Source of the DNA: Morchella semilibera
Lineage: Eukaryota > Ascomycota > Pezizomycetes > Pezizales > Morchellaceae
Length of the DNA: 64,000 nt
NCBI GenBank assembly: GCA_009192285.1
Contig: WBVU01000009.1
Coordinates: 496,001-560,000 of the forward strand
Direction: 5' to 3'
Position numbers and translations under genes: made by a program. Below are positions 33,993 to 45,881 of this stretch, in pieces. Each line of letters opens with the position of its first letter. The first letter of the stretch is position 1. The notes under the pieces are model-generated. The model did no database searches, had not been told where the DNA came from, and saw only the letters and a program-made list of their open reading frames with translations.

Positions 33993-36900
33993 ATGCTTTC
34001 TACGGCGACGAGAGAGGGGATGAAGGAACAGGTGATAGATAACCTGCCAAAGCGGATCAAGCAGGTGAAGTTTGGGATCATGTGCGTTCGCTCTTCAGTC
34101 CGCACCCCCGGCCTCCCGCACATGCCCCACTAACACCGGTTGACCCTTAGGTCCCCAAACGATGTTGTCAAGCAGGGTGTTATCGAGGTTGCTACACGTG
34201 AGCTGTTCGAATTTGATGGAGGGCGACGCCCAAAACCTAATGGTGCTTTGGATCCAAGAATGGTACGTGTACAATAAAAGAGAGTGGTGACAGTGTGTAA
34301 CAATCTTGAGTAAGGTGTCTGATCTGACCGGGTCTGGCTACGTAGTGAGCCTGTATACTTGTTGCTGTCTTAATTAGATGTATTCTGCGCCTTAAATGAG
34401 GCTGGGCTGATTGGTTTGGTTTGTGCTGTATAGGGTATATCCTCGAAAACAGGAATCTGTGAGACCTGTGGTGAAGGCCTCCAGAATTGCAATGGACATT
34501 TCGGACATGTCAAACTAGCACTCCCAGCGTTCCATATCGGATATTTTAAGGCGATAATAACGATGCTCCAGAATATCTGCAAAGACTGCGCTCGAGTACT
34601 TTTAGATGATAACCAGCGACGGATATTTCTCAAACAACTTCGCACGCCAGGGATTGATAATCTTCGCCGAACACAGATTTGTAAGAAGATTAACGAGCAA
34701 TGCAAGAAGACAAGAACTTGTTTTCACTGTGGATCTATTAATGGTGTTATTAAGAAAACGGGTCCGTTAAAGTTGTGTCACGACAAATTTCGAGCATTTA
34801 ATAGCAGTACGGCACAGAAGAAAATTCCACCAGATGAGAAAATCGCGTTTGATAAAAGTTTCGCGGAGGCTAAGAGGACGAATCACGATTTAGAGAAGCA
34901 CGTGAAGAAGGCGATGGACGACCTTAACCCGTTAAAAGTATTGAATCTTTTTAAACAGGTTCTTCCGACGGATTGTGAATTATTGGGGATGAACCCATTG
35001 GAGGGGCGCCCGGAGATGTTTATTTGGCAGTATGTCCCGGCCCCGCCGGTTTGTATTCGTCCATCGGTTCAGCAGGACTCAGCAAGCAACGAAGACGACT
35101 TGACTGTTAAGTTGACGGAGATCATATTTATGAACTCTCTCATCCGAGCTGGTCTTCAAGAAGGAACACCGATTTTGACGCTCATGGTAAACTTATCATC
35201 CATATTAACACTATGGGATATTCTAACTGAATGTAATAGGAACGTTGGGATTATCTTCAAGCCCAAATCGCCATGTACATTGACTCATCCCTCCCATCCC
35301 TCCAACGTTCATACAGTGATCTTAAACCTATTCGCGGTTTCTGTCAACGATTGAAGGGCAAGCAGGGCCGTTTTCGTGGTAATTTATCTGGAAAACGTGT
35401 CGACTTTTCAGGGCGAACCGTTATTTCACCAGATCCAAATCTGTCCATCGACCAGGTCGCAGTTCCAGTTCTGGTAGCAAAGAATTTGACCTATCCCGAG
35501 AAGGTATCCCGCTACAATAAGCAGAAGTTGCAGCAACTCGTACAGAATGGCCCCGATGTACATCCCGGAGCAAATTATATTATCAAAAAGAATAGCGACT
35601 TTAAGATGTTCTTGAAATTTGGTGATAGGAAAAAGGCTGCGGATATGCTCCAAGAGGGGGATATAGTTGAACGTCACTTGGAGGATGGAGATGTAGTCCT
35701 TTTTAATCGTCAACCATCGCTCCACAAACTTTCAATCTTGTCTCATTACGCTAAGATTCGCCCTTGGAAGACCTTTCGCCTCAACGAGTGTGTCTGCAAT
35801 CCTTATAATGCCGATTTCGACGGTGACGAAATGAATCTTCACGTCCCACAGACAGAAGAAGCTCGTACGGAAGCCATTGAACTCATGGGTGTGAAGAATA
35901 ACCTATGTACTCCACGTAATGGAGAGCCTATCATTGCTGCTATACAGGACTTCATCACAGCCTCCTACCTCCTTTCATCGAAAGACAGGTTCTATAACAG
36001 AGCTCAGTTTGCTAATATTTGCATGTTCATGGTTGATGGGAATCTGCAAATCGACATACCACCCCCTGCAATTCTGAAACCACAGGCTTTATGGACTGGA
36101 AAACAGATTTTTAATGTTCTTTTGAGACCGAATAAAAAGAGTAATGTTCTGGTCAATTTGGATGCGAAGTGTCGTGATTTCAAAGTGGTTCCTGGACAAG
36201 CTCCCGATATGTGTCCTAACGATGGCTGGCTCGTAATTCGTGGATCTGAGATTATGTGCGGTCTTATGGACAAGTCCACGGTTGGTTCGGGAAAGAAGGA
36301 TTCCATATTTTATGTCATTCTTCGTGATTACGGCCCGGACGAAACAGTCCAAGCCATGAACCGTCTTGCAAAACTTTGTGCGAGATGGCTCACGAACCAA
36401 GGATTTTCAATCGGTATTAATGATGTTCTACCTGGCGCCGCATTGAGAAAAGAGAAGGATATGCTAGTCGAGAAGGCCTACGAGGAATGCGATGAATTGA
36501 TTCTGAAATTCAAGGAGGGGAAACTTGAGAAGCAGGCAGGGTGCGATGAAGATACAACATTGGAGAACCAAGTCTCTGGGGTCTTGAACGCGGTTAGAGA
36601 GAAGGTCGGAGATATTTGTATGAACGAATTAAGCAGGAATAACGCGCCGCTAATCATGGCATGCTCTGGATCAAAAGGTAAGTACCGATGAGTTTGGCAT
36701 CTATTCGGCTTGGTTTTAACCACAAAATACAGGCTCCAAGATCAACGTATCCCAGATGGTTGCTTGTGTGGGGCAGCAAGCTATGGGTGGTAAACGTATT
36801 CCCGATGGTTTTCAAGATCGCTCTTTGCCTCATTTCCCTAAGAACTCTAAGCAACCTCCATCGAAGGGGTTTGTGAGGAATTCTTTCTTCTCTGGACTTA

Positions 36901-38818
36901 CCCCGACGGAGTTCATTTTTCACGCTATGACTGGTCGTGAGGGTTTGGTTGATACTGCTGTTAAAACTGCAGAGACCGGATACATGTCACGTCGTCTTAT
37001 GAAGTCCTTGGAGGATTTGAGTGCCAGTTATGATCAGACTGTCCGGACGAGTAGCAGTGGCATTGTACAGTTTCAATACGGAGGTGATAACTTGGATCCA
37101 GTAGACATGGAGGGGAATGCTCAGCCTGTCAACTTCAAGCGGACTTTCTATCATTCTGAAAACTTGACCTTTAATAACACCGATCGCGGGCTATACCCAT
37201 GGGAAATTATTACGCTCACTGATTCAATCCTTAATCCTTTGGAGGAGAAACTCATTAGGTATGATTTGCTCGGAAACGTCGTTCCCGACAATGAGGTCGA
37301 TGATCGTACAATGGACGAGCACGAATCCAAGCGTGAATTTTTCAACTCAATACGAAAATTCATGCGGAACAAAGCATCCGAACTGGCCGCGCTTCGTACC
37401 CGATTTAATCTACCACCTCTCGATGAAACTCCGGATAGCGATTACATGGATATCGATGATAGCTACTTTGCTGCAGCAGATGTTAATGCCGTTAATCGCA
37501 TTCAGCGTATTTCAGAAAAACTTCTCCGCGAGTTTTTACGCCAATGCCTTACAAAATACGAGCGTGCAAAGGTGGAGCCAGGTTCTGCAGTTGGGGCGGT
37601 TGGTGCTCAGTCTATTGGTGAACCTGGGACTCAAATGACTTTAAAGACTTTCCATTTTGCCGGTGTCGCTAGTATGAACGTTACCTTGGGGGTACCACGT
37701 ATCAAAGAAATTATCAATGCCAGTAAAAATATCAGTACACCAATTATTACATGCAAGCTTGTCAACAAGGATGATGAAAGAAGCGCAAGGATCGTCAAGG
37801 GGAGAATTGAGAAGACATACCTGGAGGATGTGAGTCTTTCATTAAATGCTTAGTGTGAAAGCTTTCTGACTGAAGTAATAGATAATTTATTACGTTGAAG
37901 ATGTCTGTTCACCAGAAGACAATTATGTTTCTGTCCGTGTCGACTTTCACACCATTGATAAGCTCCAGCTCGAACTTACAGTCGATGACATTCTGAACGC
38001 TCTTGTTAAAGCAAAGCTGAAAATAGGAAAATCGGATATTAGAGTTGTTGGGAACCGCATTCGCATTTATGTCCCCGAGACCGCAGATAAAAGGAAAACA
38101 ACCGCCGAAACAGATGTCTTCCTCCGTGTACAGAATCTAAAGCGTGCACTACCAAGTGTAGTCGTCAAGGGCTACCCCCAGGCGTCCAGAGCAGTTGTGA
38201 AGAAAAATGAGAAGTCGGGCGAGAATGATATTCTTGTGGAAGGATATGGTTTGAAACTTTGTATGAATACAGAAGGTGTGATCGCGACTGCAACAAAAAG
38301 TAATAGTATTATGGAGATGCGAGAAGTCCTTGGAATTGAAGCTGCTAGGTTCGCGTCCATAAAACCCTATTCATTATCACAAATTAACACCATGCAGATC
38401 ATCGATTATCTACGAAATCTCGGAGACAATGAAGGCTCATGGGATGGACATCGACCCTCGTCACATGCAGCTCCTTGGGGACGTAATGACCTATAAAGGT
38501 GAAGTCCTAGGGATAACACGATTTGGTCTCGCCAAGATGCGCGATTCGGTTCTACAACTAGCCTCATTTGAAAAGACAACCGATCACTTATTCGATGCAG
38601 CATTCCACATGAAGACCGATGATGTTGAGGGAGTGTCCGAGTGTATCATTCTCGGACAGAGTATGAGTATAGGTACCGGGGCTTTCAAGGTGGTACGAAA
38701 GTTAATGATCCCAGAAAAAGCATTGGTGCCAAAAAAGGGCATGTTTGAGAGTGCCTACGAGAAAAACTATAAGGGGCTTACTGGAAAGAAACAAAAACAA
38801 AATTCAAAGGGAAGATGA
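33993..38818 (+). CDS. RPC1: RNA polymerase III largest subunit RPC1 (Rpc160)
   Basis: Catalytic subunit of RNA polymerase III, making tRNA, 5S rRNA and other small RNAs. Seven exons: 33993-34081, 34151-34262, 34434-35186, 35240-36677, 36733-37829, 37882-38348 and 38398-38818, giving 1,458 residues, close to yeast Rpc160. The N-terminus [19 protein letters not shown] identifies the Pol III paralogue. The zinc-binding [17 protein letters not shown] and CKDC/CFHCG pairs follow. The metal-binding [10 protein letters not shown] is near residue 508. The trigger-loop and bridge-helix region contains [20 protein letters not shown], and the C-terminus has [20 protein letters not shown]. There is no heptad CTD, as expected. 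An apparent frame change near 38350 is explained by a 49-base intron that restores [21 protein letters not shown]. Confidence 0.97.
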
Positions 38819-39517
38819 CTGGTTCAGTAATTGTATTTCTAGGTGTGATGGAATAAAGGGTCTGACGATGACTTGTGGATCGAGCCTTGTATAGTTGAAT
38901 TTAGGCGACAAAATAACTAATATGTATTTAAATTTGCATTATGTTATTCAGAGCTCTGTGACTGAACATGCAATTGGTTGAGGAGCAATAGCTTGCAGAC
39001 CGGGAAATAATATCGCGACTTTAAAGAAGTAGATTTTTCACCTCCAGGCAGCCCAAGTTCCAGGGATGGTGTTAAACAGGATGGTGCCAAAAACCGAGTG
39101 ATCGCGTGTGACGACGCCTCAGGTGCCAAGGCTTGGCACCGGACTGTCTGTATTTATTACACGCAAACTTTTTTTCTTACCTACTACCACTCCCACCCTA
39201 TTCGCCCGCATCCAATCCCAACAACTTTCGCCCTCAAACCCATCTGGTTTCATCTGTACCAGAGACGCAGCGCACTAACATATGAGAGTCCATTCGTGGA
39301 AGTGGTGGGAAAAAGAGTGATATGAACCGCAGATCAACCCTCCAAAGCCTCCTATCCCGCTCACCCTCAGCTTCAAGGTTGTCAAACCACCACCAACAGC
39401 AACCTCTTGCCTCCGCATCATATCTACATACATTTACCCCTAGGCATCTTTAGAGGCTGCACAAGGTTAGTCAGACCGACTGTTCCCCCATATTGTCTCT
39501 CCGGGCTCCCTCTTTAA
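38819..39517. other. intergenic
   Basis: The first part is RPC1 3' UTR. An open stretch from an ATG at 39322 (Ser/Gln/His-rich, about 46 codons) could be an upstream exon of the next gene, but I cannot support a splice. Confidence 0.4.
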
Positions 39518-39878
39518 ATGATGACTACACCTCGTTATCCCAGCTCACTCAGACGTAACCCTCCGAGAATTCCATCATTGTTTGATTTGATGGTTAAAAT
39601 TCCGGGGGGAACGCATGCTGTGAACGCGAATCTTATATCTGACTATTCGTCCCTTGCCTCATTATCCTCTATTTTTGCCTGCATTTTGGGAATCCTAGCT
39701 AACGTTACTGCCATTTTGTTAGGTAAATAAACTAGAGATCCAAGAACAAAAGGCAAAATTCCATAGTAGGCATAAATGCCCGGCAATTCGGAAGGCCAAA
39801 GGATCAATAACCAAACATGCGAATGTTCCGTTCCCAGTATTTGGGGATTTAGATTCAGTGTGGGCGGAAATGATTTAA
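39518..39878 (+). CDS. small protein of unknown function (85 aa)
   Basis: I do not recognise the family. Two exons (39518-39619 and 39723-39878) join in frame across an intron that has a GCTAAC branch site and a TTGTTAG acceptor. The product reads RYPSSLRRNPPRIPSLFDLM, then KIPGGTHAVNKLEIQEQKAK, and ends GDLDSVWAEMI. Its basic N-terminal half and helix-like middle look like real protein rather than chance. Further open, Ser/Pro-rich blocks continue at 39943-40354 (for example LAPERLSLGRLCDRQCEILL), so the true gene may be longer with more exons. The position after RPC1, same strand, gives no functional clue. Confidence 0.45.
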
Positions 39879-40814
39879 TAGATATTCAAATATATAAAAA
39901 CTTAAATTTCTCCTGGTATCACACTTTGTGTTGACTTTGCAGATCAATTTGATCTCATATCACTTCCTAGGTGTAGCCCGTTTGTGTCTACTCCCCAAAG
40001 CCCGCTCATTGGACAACTCTCTAATCGGGTCACGCTTGGGCGTCAAAACGAATAAGTCCCCGCGGAACCTGTGCATTGAGCGATCTGGAACCATAGCTTG
40101 AAATTTCTGAAGTGCCGTCCACTCTAGCGCCTGAGCGCTTATCTTTAGGCAGGCTTTGCGATCGCCAATGTGAGATATTGTTAGACAGGGTAGCGGGCAA
40201 GTCCGACGTGTTGACAAGTAGCTCCACATATAGTGAGCAAACTAAAATATTAGGATCGCTCAACCTTACATCCTCATCTAGCCAATATGTCCCTTCTACA
40301 TCACGACGGCCTCAGCCATCTCTTCTAGTCTCACCAGGCGAATATCGAAGATAATTAGTTATAGGGATCGTCGGATTGGCTTTATATCATCTTCGGTTTT
40401 GAGCCCGAGCAAAACACCTTCGGGTGCTAGAGGAGGCTACTAACTACACTCATAACTTACTTATGAAATGTACTTAATGCAGTGAGCGATGTAGGTTACT
40501 GCGTATGTCATAGAGATACTACACGATCAAAAGTAGCTACTATGCATACGGAGTAAACAATAACACTCATCGTTAGCTCCTTCTCAATTTAAAGCAACTC
40601 ACGATTGGGAAAGGATAACATGTACCATGGCCAATGAGAAGGCGCGATCTACACAAATAGCTCTAGGCCAGTCCCATCTAGTGCACGTGAGTAATAAGCA
40701 TCCGATAGGAAACAGTTTTGAGACTCACTTAAACCTATAAGTAGAATACATACTATATGATGGGGGGTTCGAAGAGCCTCAGGTCAAAACTACCAACTCC
40801 CGGTTCTTTCAGTA

Positions 40815-40902
40815 CTTGCTGAAAAATAGAGTATGGTCCCAAGGTGAGCCAGACAGCAACCGGGAATGTTTGGGTTGGGGCCATACTTTATTTTTCTGCA
40901 AG
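40815..40902. mobile_element. tiny MITE-like element, TA flanks
   Basis: The 28-base arms CTTGC(T/A)GAAAAATA(G/A)AG followed by TATGG(T/C)CCC are inverted with three mismatches, around a loop of about 35 bases; TA flanks both ends. It lies just past the 3' end of the broken lyase gene. Confidence 0.68.
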
Positions 40903-41030
40903 TATTTTAATCGGCAGGTCATTATGAATTAAACAGAGAGGGGGGGGACCAGATATTGCGATATATGAAAAGCCTTTCATATCCCCTATAGCTGGGATAG
41001 AGAGCAATCAACCTGGGTCCTTCAATACTC

Positions 41031-42119
41031 TTACTGCCCCACCAGTCGGTATGACATAGGCTCAGGGCATACCGCCGCGTTGTATGGCATGTTGTCGTTA
41101 CCAAGGTTATACTTCGCCGTGTACTCGTATCCCAGCAAGAGGCGATTTGAGAGCTTCCCCTAGAGGTCCTCGCCTTGGTTGGCTGCAATTTGCAACATTT
41201 CAGCCATGTTCCCGAGGGAGAGCTGAGCGTGGCCTTGGTCACGGCCTGGCTCGCAGTATTGCCCGGTGGTTGCAAACATGAATGAGAGCTTTCCACAGGA
41301 GTCGGAGTCATAGAGGGTTAGCGCTTCGTTGTAGAGGGTTTCGTTGTCGAGGAACACCCCGGATGCCATAAAGGCCTTGAAGGAGAGGGCTCCCCATCCT
41401 CCGGAGCTATAGTCCTAAACCTCGGGTTAGCCAAAGCTCGAGTTTGAGGGGTTACGAGCGAATCATAAGGAACTCACTATGGATATGAAGAAGTCGACTT
41501 AGCATGCGCAGCAGGCGCAAATATATTCTTAATCATGTTGGAGAACTTTGTGATATCTGCCGCCGCCCAGCCATTCCAATCATACCGCAAAATCTCTGCA
41601 GCGTTGACCAGATGTATGCCAGTGATACTGGCACCCAGCTGGATGTCACTCCCGTTCATGATCGTCAATGTGCTTGACCAGGCATTCAGAATGTCCAGCG
41701 ATTTAGTCGCATATGCCGTATCTCGGGTAACAGAGCAGTGCAGTGCAAGATCATATGCTGCCCGGCAATCATTAATGAGCTCATAGAGACCAACGAAGCC
41801 AATGATGTTGTCGCGAGTCACAAAGCTCTTTGGACCATTGATTGTGTATGTGGGCTGCGAGCGCGAGCTGGCGGCGAATTCAGTGTAGGCGGTGTACCAT
41901 GGCTCTTCTTGGGCATTTACTTTGGTGTGGATATGAAGTAGATCGGCTGATGAGGATTCTGTAGGGATTTCAGTTTAACTAAAGGCTTAAATAGATATTA
42001 GAGAGCGGTTATGAACCCCGGATGGACAAACGTTCGTCGTTTTTGGTGGCGCTGGAGGCGAGGGCACTGATACCTAAGAGCAGAACTGCTATGCTGACAA
42101 GCGATTTCTGGAAAAACAT
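41031..42119 (-). pseudogene. alginate-lyase-like secreted protein, broken by an in-frame stop
   Basis: Resembles the alginate lyase superfamily (alpha/alpha-barrel polysaccharide lyases, PF05426-like). Exons are 42017-42119, 41478-41958 and 41406 downward; both joins keep frame. The first 25 residues (MFFQKSLVSIAVLLLGISAL) are a signal peptide. Family features are SSADLLHIHTKV, EEPWYTAYTEFA, TAYATKSLDILNAW, PYSGGWGALSFKAFMASGVF and EPGRDQGHAQLSLGNMAEML. A TAG at 41160-41162 falls where relatives have Tyr (GEDL-stop-GKLSNRLLLGYEYTAK). The frame continues beyond it as YEYTAKYNLGNDN, part of the expected active-site region, to a second stop at 41031. The family's usual C-terminal portion is missing or unrecognisable. 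A truncated 276-residue product is possible but would lack conserved barrel residues. Confidence 0.78.
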
Positions 42120-43409
42120 TGTGAAAGCTGGTAATCAGCAGGAGAGATATCTAGCGAGGAATTAACTGTATCCGGGGTTTTGCCCCATTATGTATCTGGT
42201 AAGTGATACTAGAAGTCATTATAATATAATCCTTCATAACCACGACGAACATACTCAAAGCATTTCAGCATAAGCCCAGTACCTCGGCGAGCTCCCGGAA
42301 AATAAGCCGTAACCTCAGGTTACTATTGGGGTAAAATGTTAGGGTTTGCATTTATTTGAATACATATTTCTCAGTAACACTAAGCGTGTAAGTTTGTACT
42401 CCTGAGCGAGAAGAAAGGATTCTGTAGGCTTCATCGTAATCCTAGAAGGGTTTAGCTAAGATCTTAAGAGTCAACCTACGTACCAGAATGCTGTTCATGT
42501 AGCACACCTATTATTTACTTGGCCATCCGAGCATTTATTCCATAGCTCTGAGCCTATGCCTATCAATCTCAACATCCCCAAAGCATCTGTATTTTTATCT
42601 CAATAAGGCAATACATGTATCAATATATTGCTTGTTCATCATGATAGTAGTTGAGATTGAGAGATCACAAGCAGACCCTGATGACGGAAAACTTCGTTCT
42701 AGGGCCAGTAGCTACTACCGGTCTATAAGGCTGAAGTCTTAGTGCATAACCTGTTGTCCTATGGGTTCCTCATTATATCGGCCCTATGTGCGTATGTATA
42801 GGATGGGGTACATTGTAATCTCTTATAGGTCTGCAGATCATTCCCCCGTCATTTCGGAACCTTCCATCCCCAAGATATGGAGCCATAATTACTCCCAGAA
42901 ACCTACTCACGTATTAAGTCCTGAGAATTCTTGGTAGCAACGGGCGAGTACATACGTTGCATAATTCGGTTCAGACTCCCCCGAAGCGCAATCGTCCTAA
43001 GATTCCCCCGTTGCCTCCCCCGTTGCCTCCTGCGGTTCTCGGACCGATGGTACCGGTAGAGTGGTTAAGCTTTGACTAGGAGCAAGTACAAACTCTAGCA
43101 TTACGGAATAGATTCGCCCAGAGATCCGGCTTTTTAGATCCGCTCTAATGTTAATGGCATTATCTGGTCCGAGTGATAATATATGAATCATGATTCTCAA
43201 GGTTTAGCTTTAAGAAATGATTATGCAGAGGCTTAGTAACACCACATCCTCGATGACATCCATATTCTTCAGATCCCGTACTGATACAAAGGATCTCGTC
43301 GTGTATGATGCAGTCTATTCGCCACGTGAGGTTAGTGGGATATTGCACGTGACACGAGCGATACAACCGCAACCCCACGCAAGCCCTCCTGGCGTACTGC
43401 CTGCCTGCC
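42120..43409. other. intergenic
   Basis: I see no supported gene; one TACATGTA at 42611. The last part should hold the promoter of the ICT1-like gene. Confidence 0.45.
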
Positions 43410-44254
43410 ATGTTTCTCACCCACAAACTACCCGTACTCCGTGGCCTCTCAACGCCTCCAATTGTATTACATTTCCTAGGCCGCCGTTTCGCTGGCTCAA
43501 TACCGGAGGAAGACGAGGAACAGATTGCGCAGGCCCGGAAATGGCTGGCATCCTTCACACCAGAGAGCATTCCAAGAAAGTACTGTGATGTTACATATTC
43601 GCGCGCTTCGGGGCCTGGTGAGTAATTAACAACCGGAGTCTATTGATAGAGTTGAATTAATACTGATTCATAAGTGGTATGCGAAAGGGGGTCAGAATGT
43701 TAACAAGTACTGCTTATCTTTGAATACATAATTAGTGAGAAGAGCTCTCTAACAGAGAAGATACTAATGAAAATTGTCTAGGGTAAACACTAAAGCGACA
43801 CTTCGCCTCAACTTAGGATTGCATGGCTACTTCATTAATCCATACATCCTCCAAAAAGTTCGAGAGAATGTATGCATATGCACCCACCATCCCCTATCAC
43901 GCACACCCAGTAACAGCTGCCAATGTAGTCAAACTACATGACCAAGCACGATGAAATCGTAATCCAATGTGACACTCACCGGAACCAACCTAAGAATACT
44001 GAGGAGTGTTTCCAGAGGCTCCATGCAGCAATTGCGAATGCTGCACAGTTACGGGGAGAGACAAGTGAGGAAGCTCTGAAGAACGTAGAGAGAATGTAAG
44101 TAATTAAATTCCTTATAAGTAACGGAGGAGCAAAGGGCTTACCGAAGTTTCGTGGAACGTACGTAGTGAAAAGAAGAATAAGGAAAGGAGGTTGCAGGCA
44201 AAGAAAATGCACAGTAGTAAAAAAAGTGCTAGAAAAGGAGCACGGGATGATTGA
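43410..44254 (+). CDS. mitochondrial ICT1/Pth4-like peptidyl-tRNA hydrolase (codon-independent release factor)
   Basis: Mitoribosome rescue factor of the class I release-factor family: its GGQ motif hydrolyses peptidyl-tRNA on stalled ribosomes. Exons: 43410-43617, 43688-43706 (19 bases), 43782-43869, 43929-44095 and 44128-44254. The tiny second exon carries the heart of the GGQNVNKVNTKATLRL motif, so a caller that drops it destroys the active site. Upstream is a basic mitochondrial presequence (MFLTHKLPVLRGLSTPPIVL) and PRKYCDVTYSRASGPG; downstream come IVIQCDTHRNQPKNTEEC and a Lys/Arg-rich tail ending KKSARKGARDD, typical of ICT1-like proteins that bind the mRNA channel. The last acceptor is ambiguous (GGAGGAG tandem, starts 44128 or 44131). 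There is no stop-codon recognition domain. Confidence 0.93.
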
Positions 44255-45041
44255 TTGATAGAGGCTATGTGTTCCAGAACCATAGTTGCTGTGTCGTAGT
44301 CTTAGGGTATCTTTGGCTTCAGCTAAAAATTCGAGCTGTACATAAATTCAAAACGCCGTCAGGCTATCGCGCCTGCTACCCGACCAGATGCGGCCAGGAT
44401 GTGGAACTGAGGCTTAGCGCTTTCAGAGTTTAATCATAATGAGTATAGGAAACACAGACTTGAGGTAACACAAGAAAGGTGACTGCTCTTGAGCTTTGGG
44501 TTTATCACGAGCTTAATAGTAGGTAGCTCTATCGGTAGTGGCTTGCGGTAACGTGTGGACCGGATAGTGTAGGGTTATCTACCGTGGCCCGGTCTCGATA
44601 ATAGCATACGGCCTGGGGTGCCATATTGCATGATACTATATATAGAGGAAATGATTTTATCGAGGGCCAATTTTCCCATATAGACTCGTTCGAGACATAC
44701 TACCGTCGAGACCCGCTGTGCCTCTCTTTCAGATGGGTCCATTCTAGCTATGTCATGCTCAGGAACATGCATAATTCAGGCAATCACGCTAACTTGTAGC
44801 TCGCTGTTTATCATATATTATCACTCGGCACATTTTATATCGACTCTTAACAGAAATCTCGTCCTTAATAGCTACGTGTACGTTTGATTTCATTCTGAGA
44901 CTACAATATTGGTACGCAACCAGCAAATGAATCCTACCATGACTAACTTGTTTAAAGTCGGAAGGGGGAAGAAAGAAAAAAAGAAACTGTATTGTTGGTT
45001 GCTCTCGTATAGTATAGTACAACCCTAAAGACGGAAGCGCC
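44255..45041. other. intergenic
   Basis: I see no gene in this spacer between convergent genes; short ORFs have no resemblance to known families. Confidence 0.45.
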
Positions 45042-45487
45042 CTATTTGTTCTTTGACATTTTGTACTGGAATGTTTTCCGCGTCCTATCCTCACACGTTA
45101 GCAAACTTGTCCAAAACCCTAACCGCAGAGAACTTACGAAGAAAACTCCCCCAGCTTATGTCCCACCATATCCTCGGTAACCGTAAACTCATTGTACACC
45201 TTCCCATTGTGCACTTGGAATCTATGCCCCACAAAGTGCGGAACAATCGTGCAACTTCTCGCTTGGGTCACAATCGCCGGCGCACGCTCACCCGCTTTTG
45301 GCGGGGTCATAGGAACCGGTAAACTATCCCAATTAGCATCCGACAGGGCCAGTGGTTGATGGGAGGTATAGCTACGGGACGACAAATGGACCTGTTGGTA
45401 CCCATTAGCAATAATCCCACATGAAAGAGAAATATGCGACCTGCCCTTCCAGACTGAGCGCTTGAAGAGAGCTCTCGTTGGAAACAT
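45042..45487 (-). CDS. mitochondrial small-subunit ribosomal protein uS19m (Rsm19-like)
   Basis: Component of the mitoribosomal small-subunit head. Exon 1 is 45138-45487 and exon 2 45084-45042, joining GHKLGEFSS to [13 protein letters not shown], the family C-terminus. The start [15 protein letters not shown] and the core [40 protein letters not shown] are as in fungal uS19m. The 130-residue product is longer than yeast Rsm19 (about 90) because of about 45 extra residues after the presequence-like start. Part of that insert could be an in-frame intron (possible GTCGCA donor and CCGTAG acceptor), which I cannot decide. It converges with the ICT1-like gene and lies downstream of AsnRS on the same strand. 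Confidence 0.9.
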
Positions 45488-45881
45488 TGTAGCGTTGTGA
45501 TTTGATATATGGATGTAAGTTTAAGGTTTTTTGGTGCCTGCATCGCCGGAAAGTATTTCTAGAATCGCCAAGACTCTGGGTCCGTTGTGACATAATATCA
45601 AGGGTTAGGGTTTCTCACATGGAGAAGATTTGTGCTAGTCATAGATTGTCACTCGGTTTCTTACTCCGACTTTACATAGGGTGGTGAACGAACGATCTAT
45701 GGAAATACGTGTGTTTATTGGGATTCGCACTCGGGTACGAGGGACACACTCTAAGGATTGAACATAAAAGTAATACAGAAGAAAAAGATCGCTGGCCACT
45801 GACCGCGCCTTTTATATGAAAAGTGTAAAGTGCTAGAAAACAGATACAAAGGGAAATTTAAATAGCCTACCAACTTATAGC

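Noticed and set aside
38341-38440. Apparent frameshift in the RNA polymerase III subunit gene
   Set aside because: A 49-base intron (GTTCGC donor, ATGCAG acceptor) restores the conserved segment [15 protein letters not shown] exactly, so the gene is intact.
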